A stretch of DNA of 64,000 bases, taken from positions 248,001 through 312,000 of the forward strand of contig NBAY01000024.1 of the NCBI GenBank assembly GCA_002794775.1. The letters run 5' to 3'. A program made the position numbers and the translations under genes. Positions 34,550 to 48,115 of the stretch are shown here, piece after piece (positions within the stretch are counted from its first letter, which is position 1; each line of letters opens with the position of its first letter). Origin of the DNA: Porodaedalea pini (taxonomy: Eukaryota; Basidiomycota; Agaricomycetes; Hymenochaetales; Hymenochaetaceae). The notes below the pieces were generated by a model that ran no database searches, had not been told where the DNA came from, and saw only the letters and a program-made list of their open reading frames with translations.

Positions 34550-35259
34550 CTCAAGGAGAAACGACGAGAGTTGGCTATAGTCGTTGCAACTTTATATGCT
34601 TCAGCTACCGATCATAGCCTTCGTCTATCATGTTACTTGACAACTGCAGATGTGTATACTTTTTCACTCGCTCTGAGTGCACAGCCGTTCCTACACAGGA
34701 TGCCGAGTTATCCTTCAACGGCACAGCAAGCCAGTTCTGCACATGTACGGCAATATGGAAGATATCAAGTATAAGTACTCATCTCGATAGTTTTCAACAG
34801 GATTGCGAGAGCAGGTGCAAAGACGGTTCCTTTATGCCACAGAAAATAAGGCCCGAATTAGCTCCATGAATTAGCCTATAAAGGCTTTTTTATGTCATAA
34901 AGCTTATGTTAAAATACCAAAAAGTCTATTCATGGAGCTAATTCATGGAGCTAATTCATGGCTAACACGGGTTTATTTTCTCTACCGAACAGGGCCTTAA
35001 CATCTCCTCAATAATAAAACTAAGAACAAATGATACTTACCAGTGAGATCGGAAGAAGAGCAGACGCAAACTACTGTAATTTATATACAAAAAAGAGCAC
35101 AACGAAAGCTAGACTTTCCGAATAGTACGGACCAAGCGAGTCCCTGGGTCGAATAAAAAAGACAAAGGACACCGCCTCCGAACCAGCAATATAATATACA
35201 CGGGATAATTCCCACTCAGCCAGCTCCACTACTCCGCTACTCCGCCATTATCACTTGTT
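34550..35259. other. Intergenic with a small foldback repeat
   Basis: About 710 bp between the CaM-kinase stop and the start of member 2. Apart from the inverted repeat at 34841-34982 it holds no frame or RNA gene that I recognise. Confidence 0.4.
34841..34982. repeat. 142-bp imperfect foldback with GAATTAGCTCCATGAATTAG repeats
   Basis: The left side AGAAAATAAGGCCCGAATTA then GCTCCATGAATTAGC is matched in inverted form on the right, where the unit tcatggagctaat occurs twice in tandem. The two sides share about 35 bp with small gaps. Probably a short MITE; target-site duplication not clear. Confidence 0.55.
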
Positions 35260-37381
<2,122 letters not shown>

Positions 37382-38204
37382 TGCTGCTCGTTGTCTTCGC
37401 TGGTCGTGGTTCGTTTCAAGAGCGAAAATGACAGCCGCCTTGCAAATCCCGCGCGGCCGACGTAGAAGAGCTGTGCGTGCCGCACTGCCTTAGGCCTTTT
37501 CCGCAGCTCTGGTGCTCAGTCGTTTGCGGATGGAAGGTGGATCATCATCATCAATGCTCTGCCTGGCTATGCATTCCTCATGTTGAGCGGCCTCATCGGC
37601 AGTGAAAAAAAATCTTTTGAAGACCGCTTCAGATTCTCAACCGACGACGATGTTCAAGCTATCCGTAAAGGACGAAAGACAGAAACATCGAACGTAAAGC
37701 AAATCCTATGAGACATTGAGGAAAACAACACATATGTCTACTGTGTTTGCTCCTATCCGCTTTCAAAACAGCTATATATACAACCCAGTAGAAGGAAAGG
37801 GCAGCGTTCCTGCTGTGCGCGTTCACGGACTTGCCTTTCGTATCATTTCATGTCGTTTGGCCATACGCTGTGCTACTGTGTACCTGACTATGCTACTGTC
37901 ATGTGAGTGAGCTCAATGCTCTGACTAGTGCCTAGCGCTTGAACGAGGTCAAAAACACCTTTTGCTGTGCCATTGGCATTTCCCGGGCCTAATTGTACGG
38001 CCTTGCTGTTTGTCTCACGGGGCTATGGTGGGACGAAGAGACTCTATAGCTTGCTGTGCTTATCAACACGTTCACGATCGATCACTAGTATTTTTATCAC
38101 TATTCAAAGCCGCACTGTGGACCACACATATAAACTCAGCTGATGTTTCCGATGCACGCTTAGGCCTCCTCGTGTCTCTCTACTAGGTACTGCTGACCAT
38201 CACA
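37382..38204. other. Divergent promoter region
   Basis: About 820 bp between the starts of the CaM kinase (minus) and family member 3 (plus). It must contain both promoters. No TATA box or repeat is convincing; short frames look spurious. Confidence 0.4.
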
Positions 38205-41008
38205 ATGTCTATCGAACGAGACGTCTACCGCAAGGAACTCCTAAAACTAGGTCACGGATTGCCTGTATACGAGCCAGACCCAGCGGGCGAGTTTGACAGA
38301 GTCAGGGTTGGGGATGTCGGCTACGTCGATAGATTTGGTCGTTTCCACAGCGTCTTCAATGCTTTCCTACCAAAGGAGCACCCAGTGAACCAGCAACGCG
38401 GGGCGCCGGAGGGTTATGTTCCTTTGGAGTCCAGATCATCCACAACCTTTTTTCGTGCTGATCTCCCAGCAGGTGCGATGCTCTCAACGTACGTCCGTGT
38501 GCTCGGATGTAATCTTGACATTTCTGAGTATGTCCTTTTCTAAAATATGTACAACTTTTATCGATGATCAGATTGATACATTCTTGTTTAGATCGAGCGT
38601 GCCAGCAAATGCTACAATCAAGCTCAGTGTGTCTAACAACCGGGGTGCAGCACTCGTTATCAGGCATCCTGCATCCCGCGAAGAGTCATCTTGTGAAAAT
38701 CATCTAGAATCTTACATGCTTCAACACTATCCCTCTTGGCTGACATTCTTTCGGGATGTTCTGGGTTGTCCGATAAGCCTGCACGACATCATTCTAGTCA
38801 CAGGCTGTGATCTGACGGCAGACTGGGCGACAGCAACTTTTGTCGAGAAGACGGCTCAATGTGAGATCGAGTTCAAAGCAGGCGATCCTGCACTATTAGC
38901 CTCTGGGTCTGCAGCATTTTGGGGAACATGGCAGTCATCTATTAGTGTGCCTCATCGTTGTGGGCCGGGTCCCGTGCGTCGACCGACAGCGCTGACAACT
39001 AGGCATATCGATGGAAGGGTTCCGTCACAAGATCGAAACGTAGTAGAAGGTCGTTCCTACGATCAATGCATATTTCTGAGAGGATTTCGTGTCCGTGAGC
39101 GCAAACTGCGCGCTCCTCGCATCATGAGGGCCGCTGCGGAACCGAATGATTTGGACATGAACAGAGATGGAGACTTACAACCAGCTATAACTTCATTGGA
39201 ACATGATTCAGACTCTGATGAAAACGGAAGTGAGGCCGACATCAGAGCACTTGATGATTGCTCCTTCGCCAAAAGGGTATGTAAGAAGCCTGAATGCTTG
39301 TGCTGATATATGTTGATTTTATATGAAGCAGGAAGTGTCCATTTATGACACTCTATTGGACCTTATATTGGAGGTTAGTACGAGCATATATATATGCTTT
39401 GACGTGTATGTACCGTTCTCATGCACTGGTAAAAGGAGACGGATGCGGATGTCGCTCTCATACATGACCGTGATGTATGCCGGATTATCGAGGTACATGG
39501 ATTTGCTTTTTTCGCTCCTCATTGATTTACATGGCCTGTAGCATGCAGGAGAGGACCTACGCGAACTTTCAGATGTCAAGTCCATGCAAAAGTGTGGGAT
39601 TTTAATCAGAACGTACTTTCACGCAGAGTCACAAATGAAAGGTGAGAAGCAAACAATTTGTGAAGTTTATTATAAGCAATGACTCCAATGATGCAGTGGG
39701 CCACGTCGTTGCAAAGGATGTCAATGCTGTTGCTCACGGTGTCAAAGGCAGACTAGTGCCAGCAAATGTATCAAAAGCAGAAGCAGACGCTGTGAGTATT
39801 TCTTATTCGTACAACTCAAGCTACATAGACATGTAGCCTAACTCTACCTTTGCCTAAAACAGTGGGCAGATGGCTTTGACAGCTGGACATATGTGAATTC
39901 TGAAACACAAGCAGACTGGAAGGAGACGGATGACGAGAATCAGCATGCCGTCGTTGACCGCAAGCTTGCCGAGGCGGCGGCGGAAGCACAGCGGCAGCGC
40001 AACTTGTTCGCAAATGTCGACCGCCGCTCATACACTCGCGTTCGCACTGAGCCGGGATTGCTATCAGCAATATACCACCCTGAACCTAAGCTGTTCCCTC
40101 CGGACCACTCGTATCGGCACAGTCGATCGGCACGGGACATACTTGTACATACGTCTCGGCCTTCTTATAAAGCTGCTCTCCTGCAGCCTTCAAAGGGCAC
40201 TGCTGCCATTCCCGTTTCTGCGACAGTCACCGCACAGAATGTTGGTTCGTCAAACCAGACCTATAGCCACCAGCGCTCGCTTCTTTGCGCGAAAGGGCGC
40301 CCACAAGACACGGAGAAGAGTGAATCGGATGAGGGTGATGAAGAGGATGAACCACACATATCTGAGAATGCTGCCGAGAAGCGTCTTGCATTACTTCAAC
40401 ATCAGAATATGAAGGGAGCGCGTATGCAGAAACTGTCAAAACCGATGCGGCAGGCACACGTAATTCAACAGGCACAGCAGATGAACGTGCTTCCTGTCTC
40501 AGGACCATCTCTGGCTGTGCGATGTGGCATGCCAATCTCAAAACCGTTACCCCTTGCTCGCATCGTGACTGAACCTGTCCCACTCGGTTATCCTTACAAC
40601 TTGAACCTCTCTCCACCCATGCTACTTTCGACGCCTCGTACAACGCGACGGAACATGCTCTCAGTTGAGCTTTCAGAAAGTCTGAGACGAAACCTGCTTT
40701 GGGAGCAGCAAGTGAGCAGGCAGCGCTCAATGGATCCGGACCGTAGAATTGTTGGTTCTACTGCACCGCCAATCGCAGGCCCTTCGGATATGAGGCCACT
40801 AAACAGCAGCACCGATGCTGCTCTAAATGCAGATGGGAAAGTGGACAGTAGCAGCATACAGGAGGGCGTGCTAGCTAGTGCTGGTACCACGAACGATGCA
40901 CCTTCGGCAACTAGTACTGGCGAGGAGAATATTGTGGGCGAACGTCAGGAGAATATCACCACCCGCAATGACTACTGGGCAGACAGTTTCCGTACAACCG
41001 GATGGTGA
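38205..41008 (+). CDS. N-module family protein (member 3) joined to DUF3295-type tail
   Basis: Exons 38205-38527, 38592-39276, 39332-39373, 39436-39492, 39542-39641, 39697-39791 and 39863-41008 encode 815 residues. About 1-336 is the N-module (GHGLPVYEPDPAGEFDRVRV, VTGCDLTADWATATFVEK, HRCGPGPVRRP). Residues 337-434 come from the same tiny exons as in member 2 (TDADVALIHDRDVCRIIE, VGHVVAKD). From about 435 a DUF3295-type region begins (DDENQHAVVDRKLAEAAAEA, RNLFANVDRRSYTRV, TTRRNMLSVELSESLRRNLL) and it ends DYWADSFRTTGW. DUF3295 tails normally belong to fungal proteins with an AreA GATA-like N-terminus, so this pairing is unusual. All junctions keep phase. Function unknown; a nuclear regulatory role is only a guess from the tail. 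Confidence 0.75.
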
Positions 41009-41238
41009 CCAGTTCACATTCCACACATAATGATTACAAACACTGTATATCCATTTTATTTGAAGAGACTCCGATAGTATGCAGTCATTAATTAATTGCA
41101 TGAGATGCCCACAAAGCTCGTCACTTTTATAGGGACAGTAAGAAGTGATGAAGAAACCGTGGAGTAATACACATGCGGAAGCTAGGATGATTCCTGCACG
41201 AAGCATACATACCAGTCCAACGACGACATTAGGGTATT

Positions 41239-43378
41239 TCAACGCAAGCGCTCGTCGTAGCTAGAATAGATAATTGCAGAGAAAGCTGTCGTCTCTTTGA
41301 GTTCCATCATGCTCTGTATCAGAATGGTATTTAAAAATGTCCTTAGTAGATGAGTCTTCAATCAAGTAAGGAAAGAAACGCACATCCACAAGTTCATTTG
41401 GCACTGCATTCAGTGCAACATGAGACCACCGTGCAAGTCCGGGCAACAAATTCGCAAGCCGTGGTTTTTCGATCTCCGCATCCATATTGCTTTCAGACCT
41501 CCCAGAATTATCATCCATGCTACGGAAGACGGTCCGCCGCAGACCGTCGAGCAGCACGTCTGTCGCACGGTCAAGCGCCGCCTCGAGCACGGCCGCGAAC
41601 GCAGGAGAAGCGGCTGTCGCACGCAACTCCGAGAGGAGGCGCGCAAAAGCGGGGTCGGATTCTGGATTGGGTGGATGAGTGATGCTGGAAGATGATTGGG
41701 AGGACGGGAGGAAGGGAGAAGAGGAAGAGGGAAGAGAGTTGGAGGGGCGGTAGCCTGGTACCCCGCCTTCGCCAAAGACGAGAGCCAAGGTCTCTGGTGT
41801 CGGAGGGATGATGGTAGATATGAAGCTAATGATGCAGTCAGTAAGATATGCACTCTACGAGAAGAACAGTGAACGGATTACTTTATTCTGCGTTCCGTTC
41901 CCTCGTATGTGACTTCGTGTTCCACCCTTCGGCGCACATCGCGTAGTAATCTGTGAAGTTCTAATGGGCCAAGTCGTGTCTTTAACGAGACACTGAGGGA
42001 TATTCTCGGTTGAGATAAAACTGAAGGATGATGAAATAAAACCGTACCCTTCAAATACTTCTTCCACGCTTCTTCTTACCCGTTCGCACACGTCTTTCCA
42101 ACCAACATACAATAGCCACCAGCTAAGCGTCAAGAACTTCCTCTCCGACTCTGGCGTGAAAATATCGACATCCTGCACGTCCTCTTCCAACCATCGCTCC
42201 AAATCTCCTTCACCTCCAGGGAAGCCTCCGAAGAACAGAGACGAGATTGATGTCTGGTAGGAGCGATGCTCGCGTAGCTTCTCTTCGCGGTGTAGCTGGA
42301 CGATTGATTGAAGGTATTTCGAGCGGCCTATGATATTGAGCTGCATCGTCGTGAGCAGGGAGAGCAGAGTGGTGGAGTAGATGAGGGTCAGTGTACGGGT
42401 GAACGCTACGAGGAGGTCACTATAGCTTCAGTTTTGGTGTAAAAAAGATCATCCGCTCACTGAGCATTTTGACTTCATGCCATAGTTCAGCTTTGGACTT
42501 CGAACCCAGCGCGGAGCCTTCCCTCTCGCTACTGTCAGACCGCCTCTAGCAAGCATATGAGCACAGCATAAGTAGAGGCGCATTAATGACGATTAGGTTC
42601 TCACAGCACGCGAATGATCCTTCTCGCTCGCGCTCGCGCTTGTCGAGGCTAACGACTCGCTGGTTATCGAGTCCGACATACCCGCACCAACATTTGAAAG
42701 GGGCGAGGCGAGTGTCGATTCCTGCCGCTGGCTAGAAGGCGTCGGGATCGCAAGCGTAGGACCCTGACCCGCCGAAGACTCAGTAGTCTGTGAGTGGAAC
42801 TCGTGTACCCAGCTTTGTGCTTGCGTTGATGCCGAAGCTGCACTTATCATCGACTCCTCCATACCGCTCAGCCCGCCCGAACCTGCCGCCGCGCTCGCCT
42901 CGGTTTCCGTTGGAGAATCCGCTTCGGTTCTTGACGATACAGGGTTGGAAGGCTGCACGAACTCTACGCTCGATGCGAGGCTAGATTCCGATGGAGGATT
43001 TGGCGAATGAGTACGCATACGTCCTTGACGTGAGCGCGACTGCAGCTCTTGCGTTACACTCTCGACGTCCATGCCCTCGATGACCGCCTTTCCGAGCGTC
43101 GGGAGGTGCGCCATGATAGTGAACATGACGTCCTCTTGATTCTGTTGGAAGCGTCGGCGCAAGCTATTCTCACATTCCATGTCAAGGGGCTTTACGACCT
43201 ATAGAGCAGCTAAGACTCACTTTTCCCTGGATTTTTGCAGCTGGACCGCTTGGTCCCGCATCTCCTCCAGCCTTTCGGAGACATACTTCCCGACCACATA
43301 GACTGTTCCTGCTACGCCCACAGCTGTCCACAAGCTCCTCTTTCGCTCATAGAAGTAATTCCGTATTCGGTCAAGCAT
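41239..43378 (-). CDS. PEX3: Peroxisomal biogenesis factor 3
   Basis: Seven exons (43221-43378, 42605-43163, 42461-42545, 42048-42405, 41882-41992, 41384-41825, 41239-41313) encode 595 residues. Pex3 is the peroxisomal membrane anchor that receives Pex19-bound membrane proteins and helps build new peroxisomes. The N-terminus has basic residues and a membrane helix (YERKRSLWTAVGVAGTVYVV, about 9-30), then the cytosolic helical domain (RRRFQQNQEDVMFTIMAHLP, YLQSIVQLHREEKLR, SWWLLYVGWKDVCERVRRSV) and the closing NELVD...TTAFSAIIYSS. A Ser-rich insert of about 130 residues follows the first helix and a second one precedes the C-terminal bundle, making it longer than yeast Pex3 (about 440). Confidence 0.93.
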
Positions 43379-43787
43379 TGCGTTGGTGGTCTATGACTGA
43401 AACGGATCGTTTACTTTGGAGTGAAGAGCTTCGTTGTCCGTCCTGCTTTAAACAGTTCTCAAACGAGCCAGATCCAAGGAACGAGCAGTCGAGTAGATTC
43501 AGAGGTAGAAATATATTTAAAACAAGACGAGGCAATTAGAACCGAGCGAGCGAGGCGGTGTCAAGCTGATGGTGTTGAGCAGAGACGAGGTGCAGAAACA
43601 CAGACGCGCACCGCGCACGCCTGCCGAAATCACGCGCTTTCGACGCACCCGAGCATTGTCCGGATAATCAAGCCAAACTTTGGTACAAAAAATTGCTCTT
43701 TTTATTCAAATGAAAGTACACCAATAAACCAAAACACCAATGCAAAGAGAACATGAGCAGAAGGATCCAGCCAGCGATCAATCCAGC
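43379..43787. other. Tandem intergenic region
   Basis: About 410 bp between the PEX3 start and the SPT5 stop on the same strand. Holds the PEX3 promoter and SPT5 3' UTR; nothing else is recognised. Confidence 0.4.
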
Positions 43788-46700
43788 CTATGGCTTAAAA
43801 CAGGATGCTACAGACGAGTACTCGACCGGTATGACACCGGCGTGCTCGTTCTCCAACATTGCAAAGCCGGATTCTCGCCCAATCATGGGTCCATGAATAC
43901 CCTTATGGTTGCCAACCAGAACGACGCAGAAGTCTCCTATATTAGGTGGATGCGGCTTCAGATATTTGACGGGCACGCGATGCTCCTCTAGTCTCTCAGG
44001 CAGCACGTCTACAAGCGCGATGGACAGATCGTCCTTGCTCGTATCCAGGACAGCAGCGACGACCGCTTGTTTCTTCTCGAAACGTCCGTCGAGCCATTCC
44101 CTCCCGGGCATGTCCGTTCCGTCAAAGTCCACGATCAGCCGCTCGGTGACGTCTCGACCTAGTTTCCACCAAGAGGACGCGTCTAGAAAATCAGATGCTT
44201 AGCAATATCCGAAGAAATTCAGCCCAGAAACAGGAGCCTACCGTCCTTAGGCGACTCATTCGGATGCGCAAAGCCCTCACTTGGCCCACTCCATGGCGTG
44301 TCGGGCAGTTCTGCGGGTGTCTGAGAGAATGCACCACTGCCCCATGAACCCATGGCACTCGAGTCATCACCCCAAACTCCTGCACCAGGTGTTGGAGCAC
44401 TAACGGCAGGAGTAGCCGCTGCAAACGGCGTGGGCTATTGTAGAAAAGAAAGAAATATCAAGTTAATGAGTATAGCACCATTCAGAACGCGAAGGAACTC
44501 TTTACCGCGGAAAATGTCTCTCCCCAAGAGTCCGCTCCACCCCAGGTCGACTGCCCAGCTTGCCACTGTGGACTTGCGCCTCCGCCCCAGGAGTTTCCGG
44601 TGGTCGGTACATGTGCAGGCGTCTTCGCAGCCGCGTTCCACGCAGGCGTGCGCGCACCGTCTGCAGCATACGGGTTCGGTGTGCGTGCGATGCTGTTCCA
44701 TGCTGGTGTACGCGCTGCGGCGTTCCAAGCAGGCGTCTTCGACCCGTCCTGCGCATATGGGTTTGGTGTACGTGAGCCCCACCCAGGTGTTCGCGACGAG
44801 TCCGCCGCGTAGGGATTTGGTGTTCGCCCGGCGCCCCAGCCCGGAGTTTTCCCACCATTGGCACTGTAGGGATTCGCTATGGGCGCGGAACGAGCGTTGC
44901 CGCCGCTCCAGCCTCCACCCCATCCCGAGCTCGACGGTGGACCCATAGACCCTGGTCCTGAACCACCAACGCCCCGGAAGGGCCTTTCCAAGGGCTCTGT
45001 GGTCCCATCGGGGCTGGCACATAATCAGTCACAAACATAGACAAGCTACCAATATTAGACTTACTTTTTGCGTTTTAGTTTGATCTTGTCAATGGTGATT
45101 ACTCGATTGCCCATCTGAAGCTCAACACGCGCAATCGGCCCGTTCGTGTCTTTGATAATACCAATGAACCCTTTCTGCGGACCTCTGACCACGACGACTT
45201 TGACGCCAACTAAGTAGTCTCGTGGACCCCGACTCATCTGCGAGCCGACCATTCCACCGGTTGCTCCTCCACTGAGTGCTGGGTTCATCTTCGTCAGGTC
45301 CACGGTGCCCGGCTTCGGCACGTTACTCTTCGGAGCCAGCGACGCGAGAGAGCGCGCACGCGTAACGAAAACACCATCATTTTCGTTGATCTCGCGATTG
45401 AAAAGGAAGGCATAGAAAGATTGGTGGATGTGCAAAACTTGGCCTTTGCGTTCCTAGAAAAAATGAAAATCTTTACGATGTGTATATTGATGTGTGTGAG
45501 GATTGAACATACTTCTCCATCTATTTCCTTGACGTTGTCGTGTATCCGCAGCTCGTGTCCCTCAGAGTCAGTCGCAATAGCACGGTTCGAGTCTCGACGC
45601 ATCGCAATCTGGTGCGGTTGAACCAATCGAACCTGACCGTTCTGGTCGAGAATACGGAATGAGTCGCGTTCCGTTTTGAAAATCACACCAACTGTCTGCA
45701 GACTATAAAAGAATTAGCTGGGAGTCTGACTATCTGGCTTAAAATGAGCATACTCGAGCTGTACGAGATCATGAAGCTCATAATTTCCGATAATGTTCGT
45801 GCTAGAACCGACTTCGGCGGCTTCACGCAGATCTTTTGAGAATACAGATACCTTCAAGGTATGTGAGCAAAAGAAATGCAGATGAGAAGCAGAATGACGC
45901 CGCACCTCTTGCATGGTCATATCAGACAAAAATGTCACAATGTTATCGACTACAGACACAACAAGACCAGTCTCGTCCGCGTTCTTCCCAGACATCACCT
46001 TGACATGATCACCAATCTTGAAGCGCTTTCTAACGCTACGCGCGGGAACATCGACTTTCTGCCCGTCAATGTCTACGCCGAGTGCACGCATAGTGACGAC
46101 ATCGTTTGCAATGGACTCCACCACACCATGAACGCCGGTCTGCTCGCCCTCAAACACTTCGACGTGATCTCCCGGCTGCAAGACCTGGATTGCCTCCTTC
46201 TTCGCAGTCTCGGCAATGATAGAAAGGTCGACGCTCGCCTCGTTCTCCGCCCCGTCCTCCCGGCGCGTGAATTTCATGATCTCGTCCAGTGTCGGGTTGA
46301 CGTTCTCCAAAATCAAAGTAGCTAGTTTGAAGTCCTTCTCAATATATCCGTCCCTGAATGTGTCATTGTTGAAGACGTAGACCTGGTTTCGCTTTGCGAC
46401 TGCCCGGCGACCATGAGCCTTGACGACCTCCTCATAGTTGAAGAACCGCTGAGGAGGACGAGAAGCGGAAGATAACCCCGCTCCCTTCAGCTTCCTCTTC
46501 TTTCCGTCGGCAGACACAATCTCGTCCTTCGGATTGAGATCAATGCGAGGGACGAATTTCAGGCCAACCTCCTCTCCGTTTTCGGCTATGTCGAGGACCT
46601 GCGCAAGGTCCCCACCGTACTTGCCGCGGCGGATACGCACCCAATTACCCTGTGTGACAGTAGTATCTTTCTTCTTAATCTGCAGAAGGCTTGCCATTTC

Positions 46701-47693
46701 CTCGATGGGCACAAGCGTGATGCCGCGACTGGGGAACACGCCGACGAGCCCATTGATAGCCTGACTGACTTGCTGCGAGCTGCGAGCTTCAATATAGATC
46801 ATGCCAGGCAAAGAATCACGCTGGAAAGCCGACAGAATCTGCAGGGGCTTCGCGCCGAACTCTTGATCCATAGCTTTGCGCATAAGACTGAACACAATGT
46901 CGCGCTCTTTTCCAGGCTAAATAACGCTCAATGCTCTCGACATGCGAGAAAATGCAGTTTATAATACTCACCCTTACGCGGACCTGCCACAGATTCGCGT
47001 CCTGGACTGACGGCATGAGAAGCCGCTGCGGGATCTCATTCATGTCTCCGGTATATCTCTGCGCGGTTGGCCTATAACGGCGCGTTACATCTTGTGCTAT
47101 TCGTGCAAGGTCCTCGTCGTTCAGCTCACGCTGTCTCCTGTCCAGGCGAGCATGGTCGGCAGCGCGACGATTCAAATCGTCCAAGTCCTCGCCTTCACCG
47201 GGCGCCTCGTCGAAGAATCCGTCTTGATGAACAGTATTGGTTCATTCAATAGAAAGTCTCTGAGCTATTATTCAGAGCAAGAGCATACCTTTCGCTTCTT
47301 CCTCGTCCTCCTCATCGTCATCATCTTCATCATCGACATCTGCGACCAAATCGAGGAAACGGTTGACGGCAGGACGCTTAATGCGCTGTAGACAGCTCAC
47401 GCTTAAGCTCAGTGGTAAAAAGCACTAAGAGATGGATAGCGCACCTTGCGTCTCTTTTTCCCTCTCACCTCTCCCGGATCCTCTTCGTTCTCATCTTCCT
47501 CATCTTCCTCATCTTCCTCGTCGTCCTCGTCGTCCTCGTCGTCTTCGTCTTCCTCCTCTTCCTCCTCGGCGTGACTCCGATGTTTCTTCTTCTGTCGCCG
47601 TTCCTCTGCACGGTCGCCCGCCTCAACATCCAGAACATCAGCATCTGGGTCCTCCTCCATTTCCCGTCGCTCAGCCTCGTCAAAGTCGGACAT
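43788..47693 (-). CDS. SPT5: Transcription elongation factor Spt5
   Basis: Nine exons (47445-47693, 47289-47385, 46972-47222, 45906-46916, 45754-45851, 45513-45702, 45065-45453, 44506-45013, 44242-44434, 43788-44182, of which the second and third are short) encode 1126 residues. Spt5 with Spt4 clamps RNA polymerase II and recruits RNA-processing factors. The N-terminus is strongly acidic (Asp/Glu runs at 45-75). The NGN domain starts near 193 (NLWQVRVRPGKERDIVF). KOW domains follow: GNWVRIRRGKYGGDLAQVLD, QPGDHVEVFEGEQTGVHG, KIGDHVKVMSGKNADETG and VKVVVVRGPQKGFIGIIK. The C-terminal repeat region has degenerate units such as RTPNPYAADGARTPAWN, the target of Bur1/CDK9-type kinases, and the protein ends with a further conserved domain (GFAMLENEHAGVIPVEY). 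Confidence 0.96.
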
Positions 47694-48115
47694 GGTGGAA
47701 GTGTGGGTCTGAGAGAGCTCGACGGCGCAACTAAGTGCTTATAGTGGCTCACGTAACACATTACATATGCTTAATCTCTTTATATGTAAATCTGAACTGC
47801 CACGTGGACGTTTCTGCTCGTCGCGTCCAGCGTGCGCCTCATCTTGCTCGACGTCCTGGACCTTATACTTGGAGCATTTATTCATTTTCTCTCATTTCAC
47901 TGGTTTTGGAGAAACAGTCCTTGACAACGAGTCTTAATCTCAGCGGTGAACCCGAGCAATCATTCGTCAGTGATCGTGATACGAGCACATAAATACATAA
48001 GAGCACGTTCTAGTTCCACACGTTCGACTGCGCACCCTCCTTCGTTCCTTCTCCATCACTACAACAGCTCATTTCCCTACAAACACAAGAATATATTGCC
48101 TAGCTGGACTTTGCA
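47694..48115. promoter_or_regulatory. Divergent promoter region SPT5 / ManC-like gene
   Basis: 422 bp between two divergent starts. No TATA box is obvious. Inferred to hold both promoters because no other gene is present. Confidence 0.4.

Noticed and set aside
35045..35065. Illumina-adapter-like string agatcggaagaagagc (assembly contamination)
   Set aside because: It has an extra AGA and diverges right after; the surrounding sequence is continuous with the locus, so this is a chance resemblance.
44435..45022. Long open frames over the SPT5 C-terminal repeats in other frames
   Set aside because: GC-rich repetitive codons of the CTR keep several frames open; only the Spt5 frame matches a known protein and continues through its splice sites.
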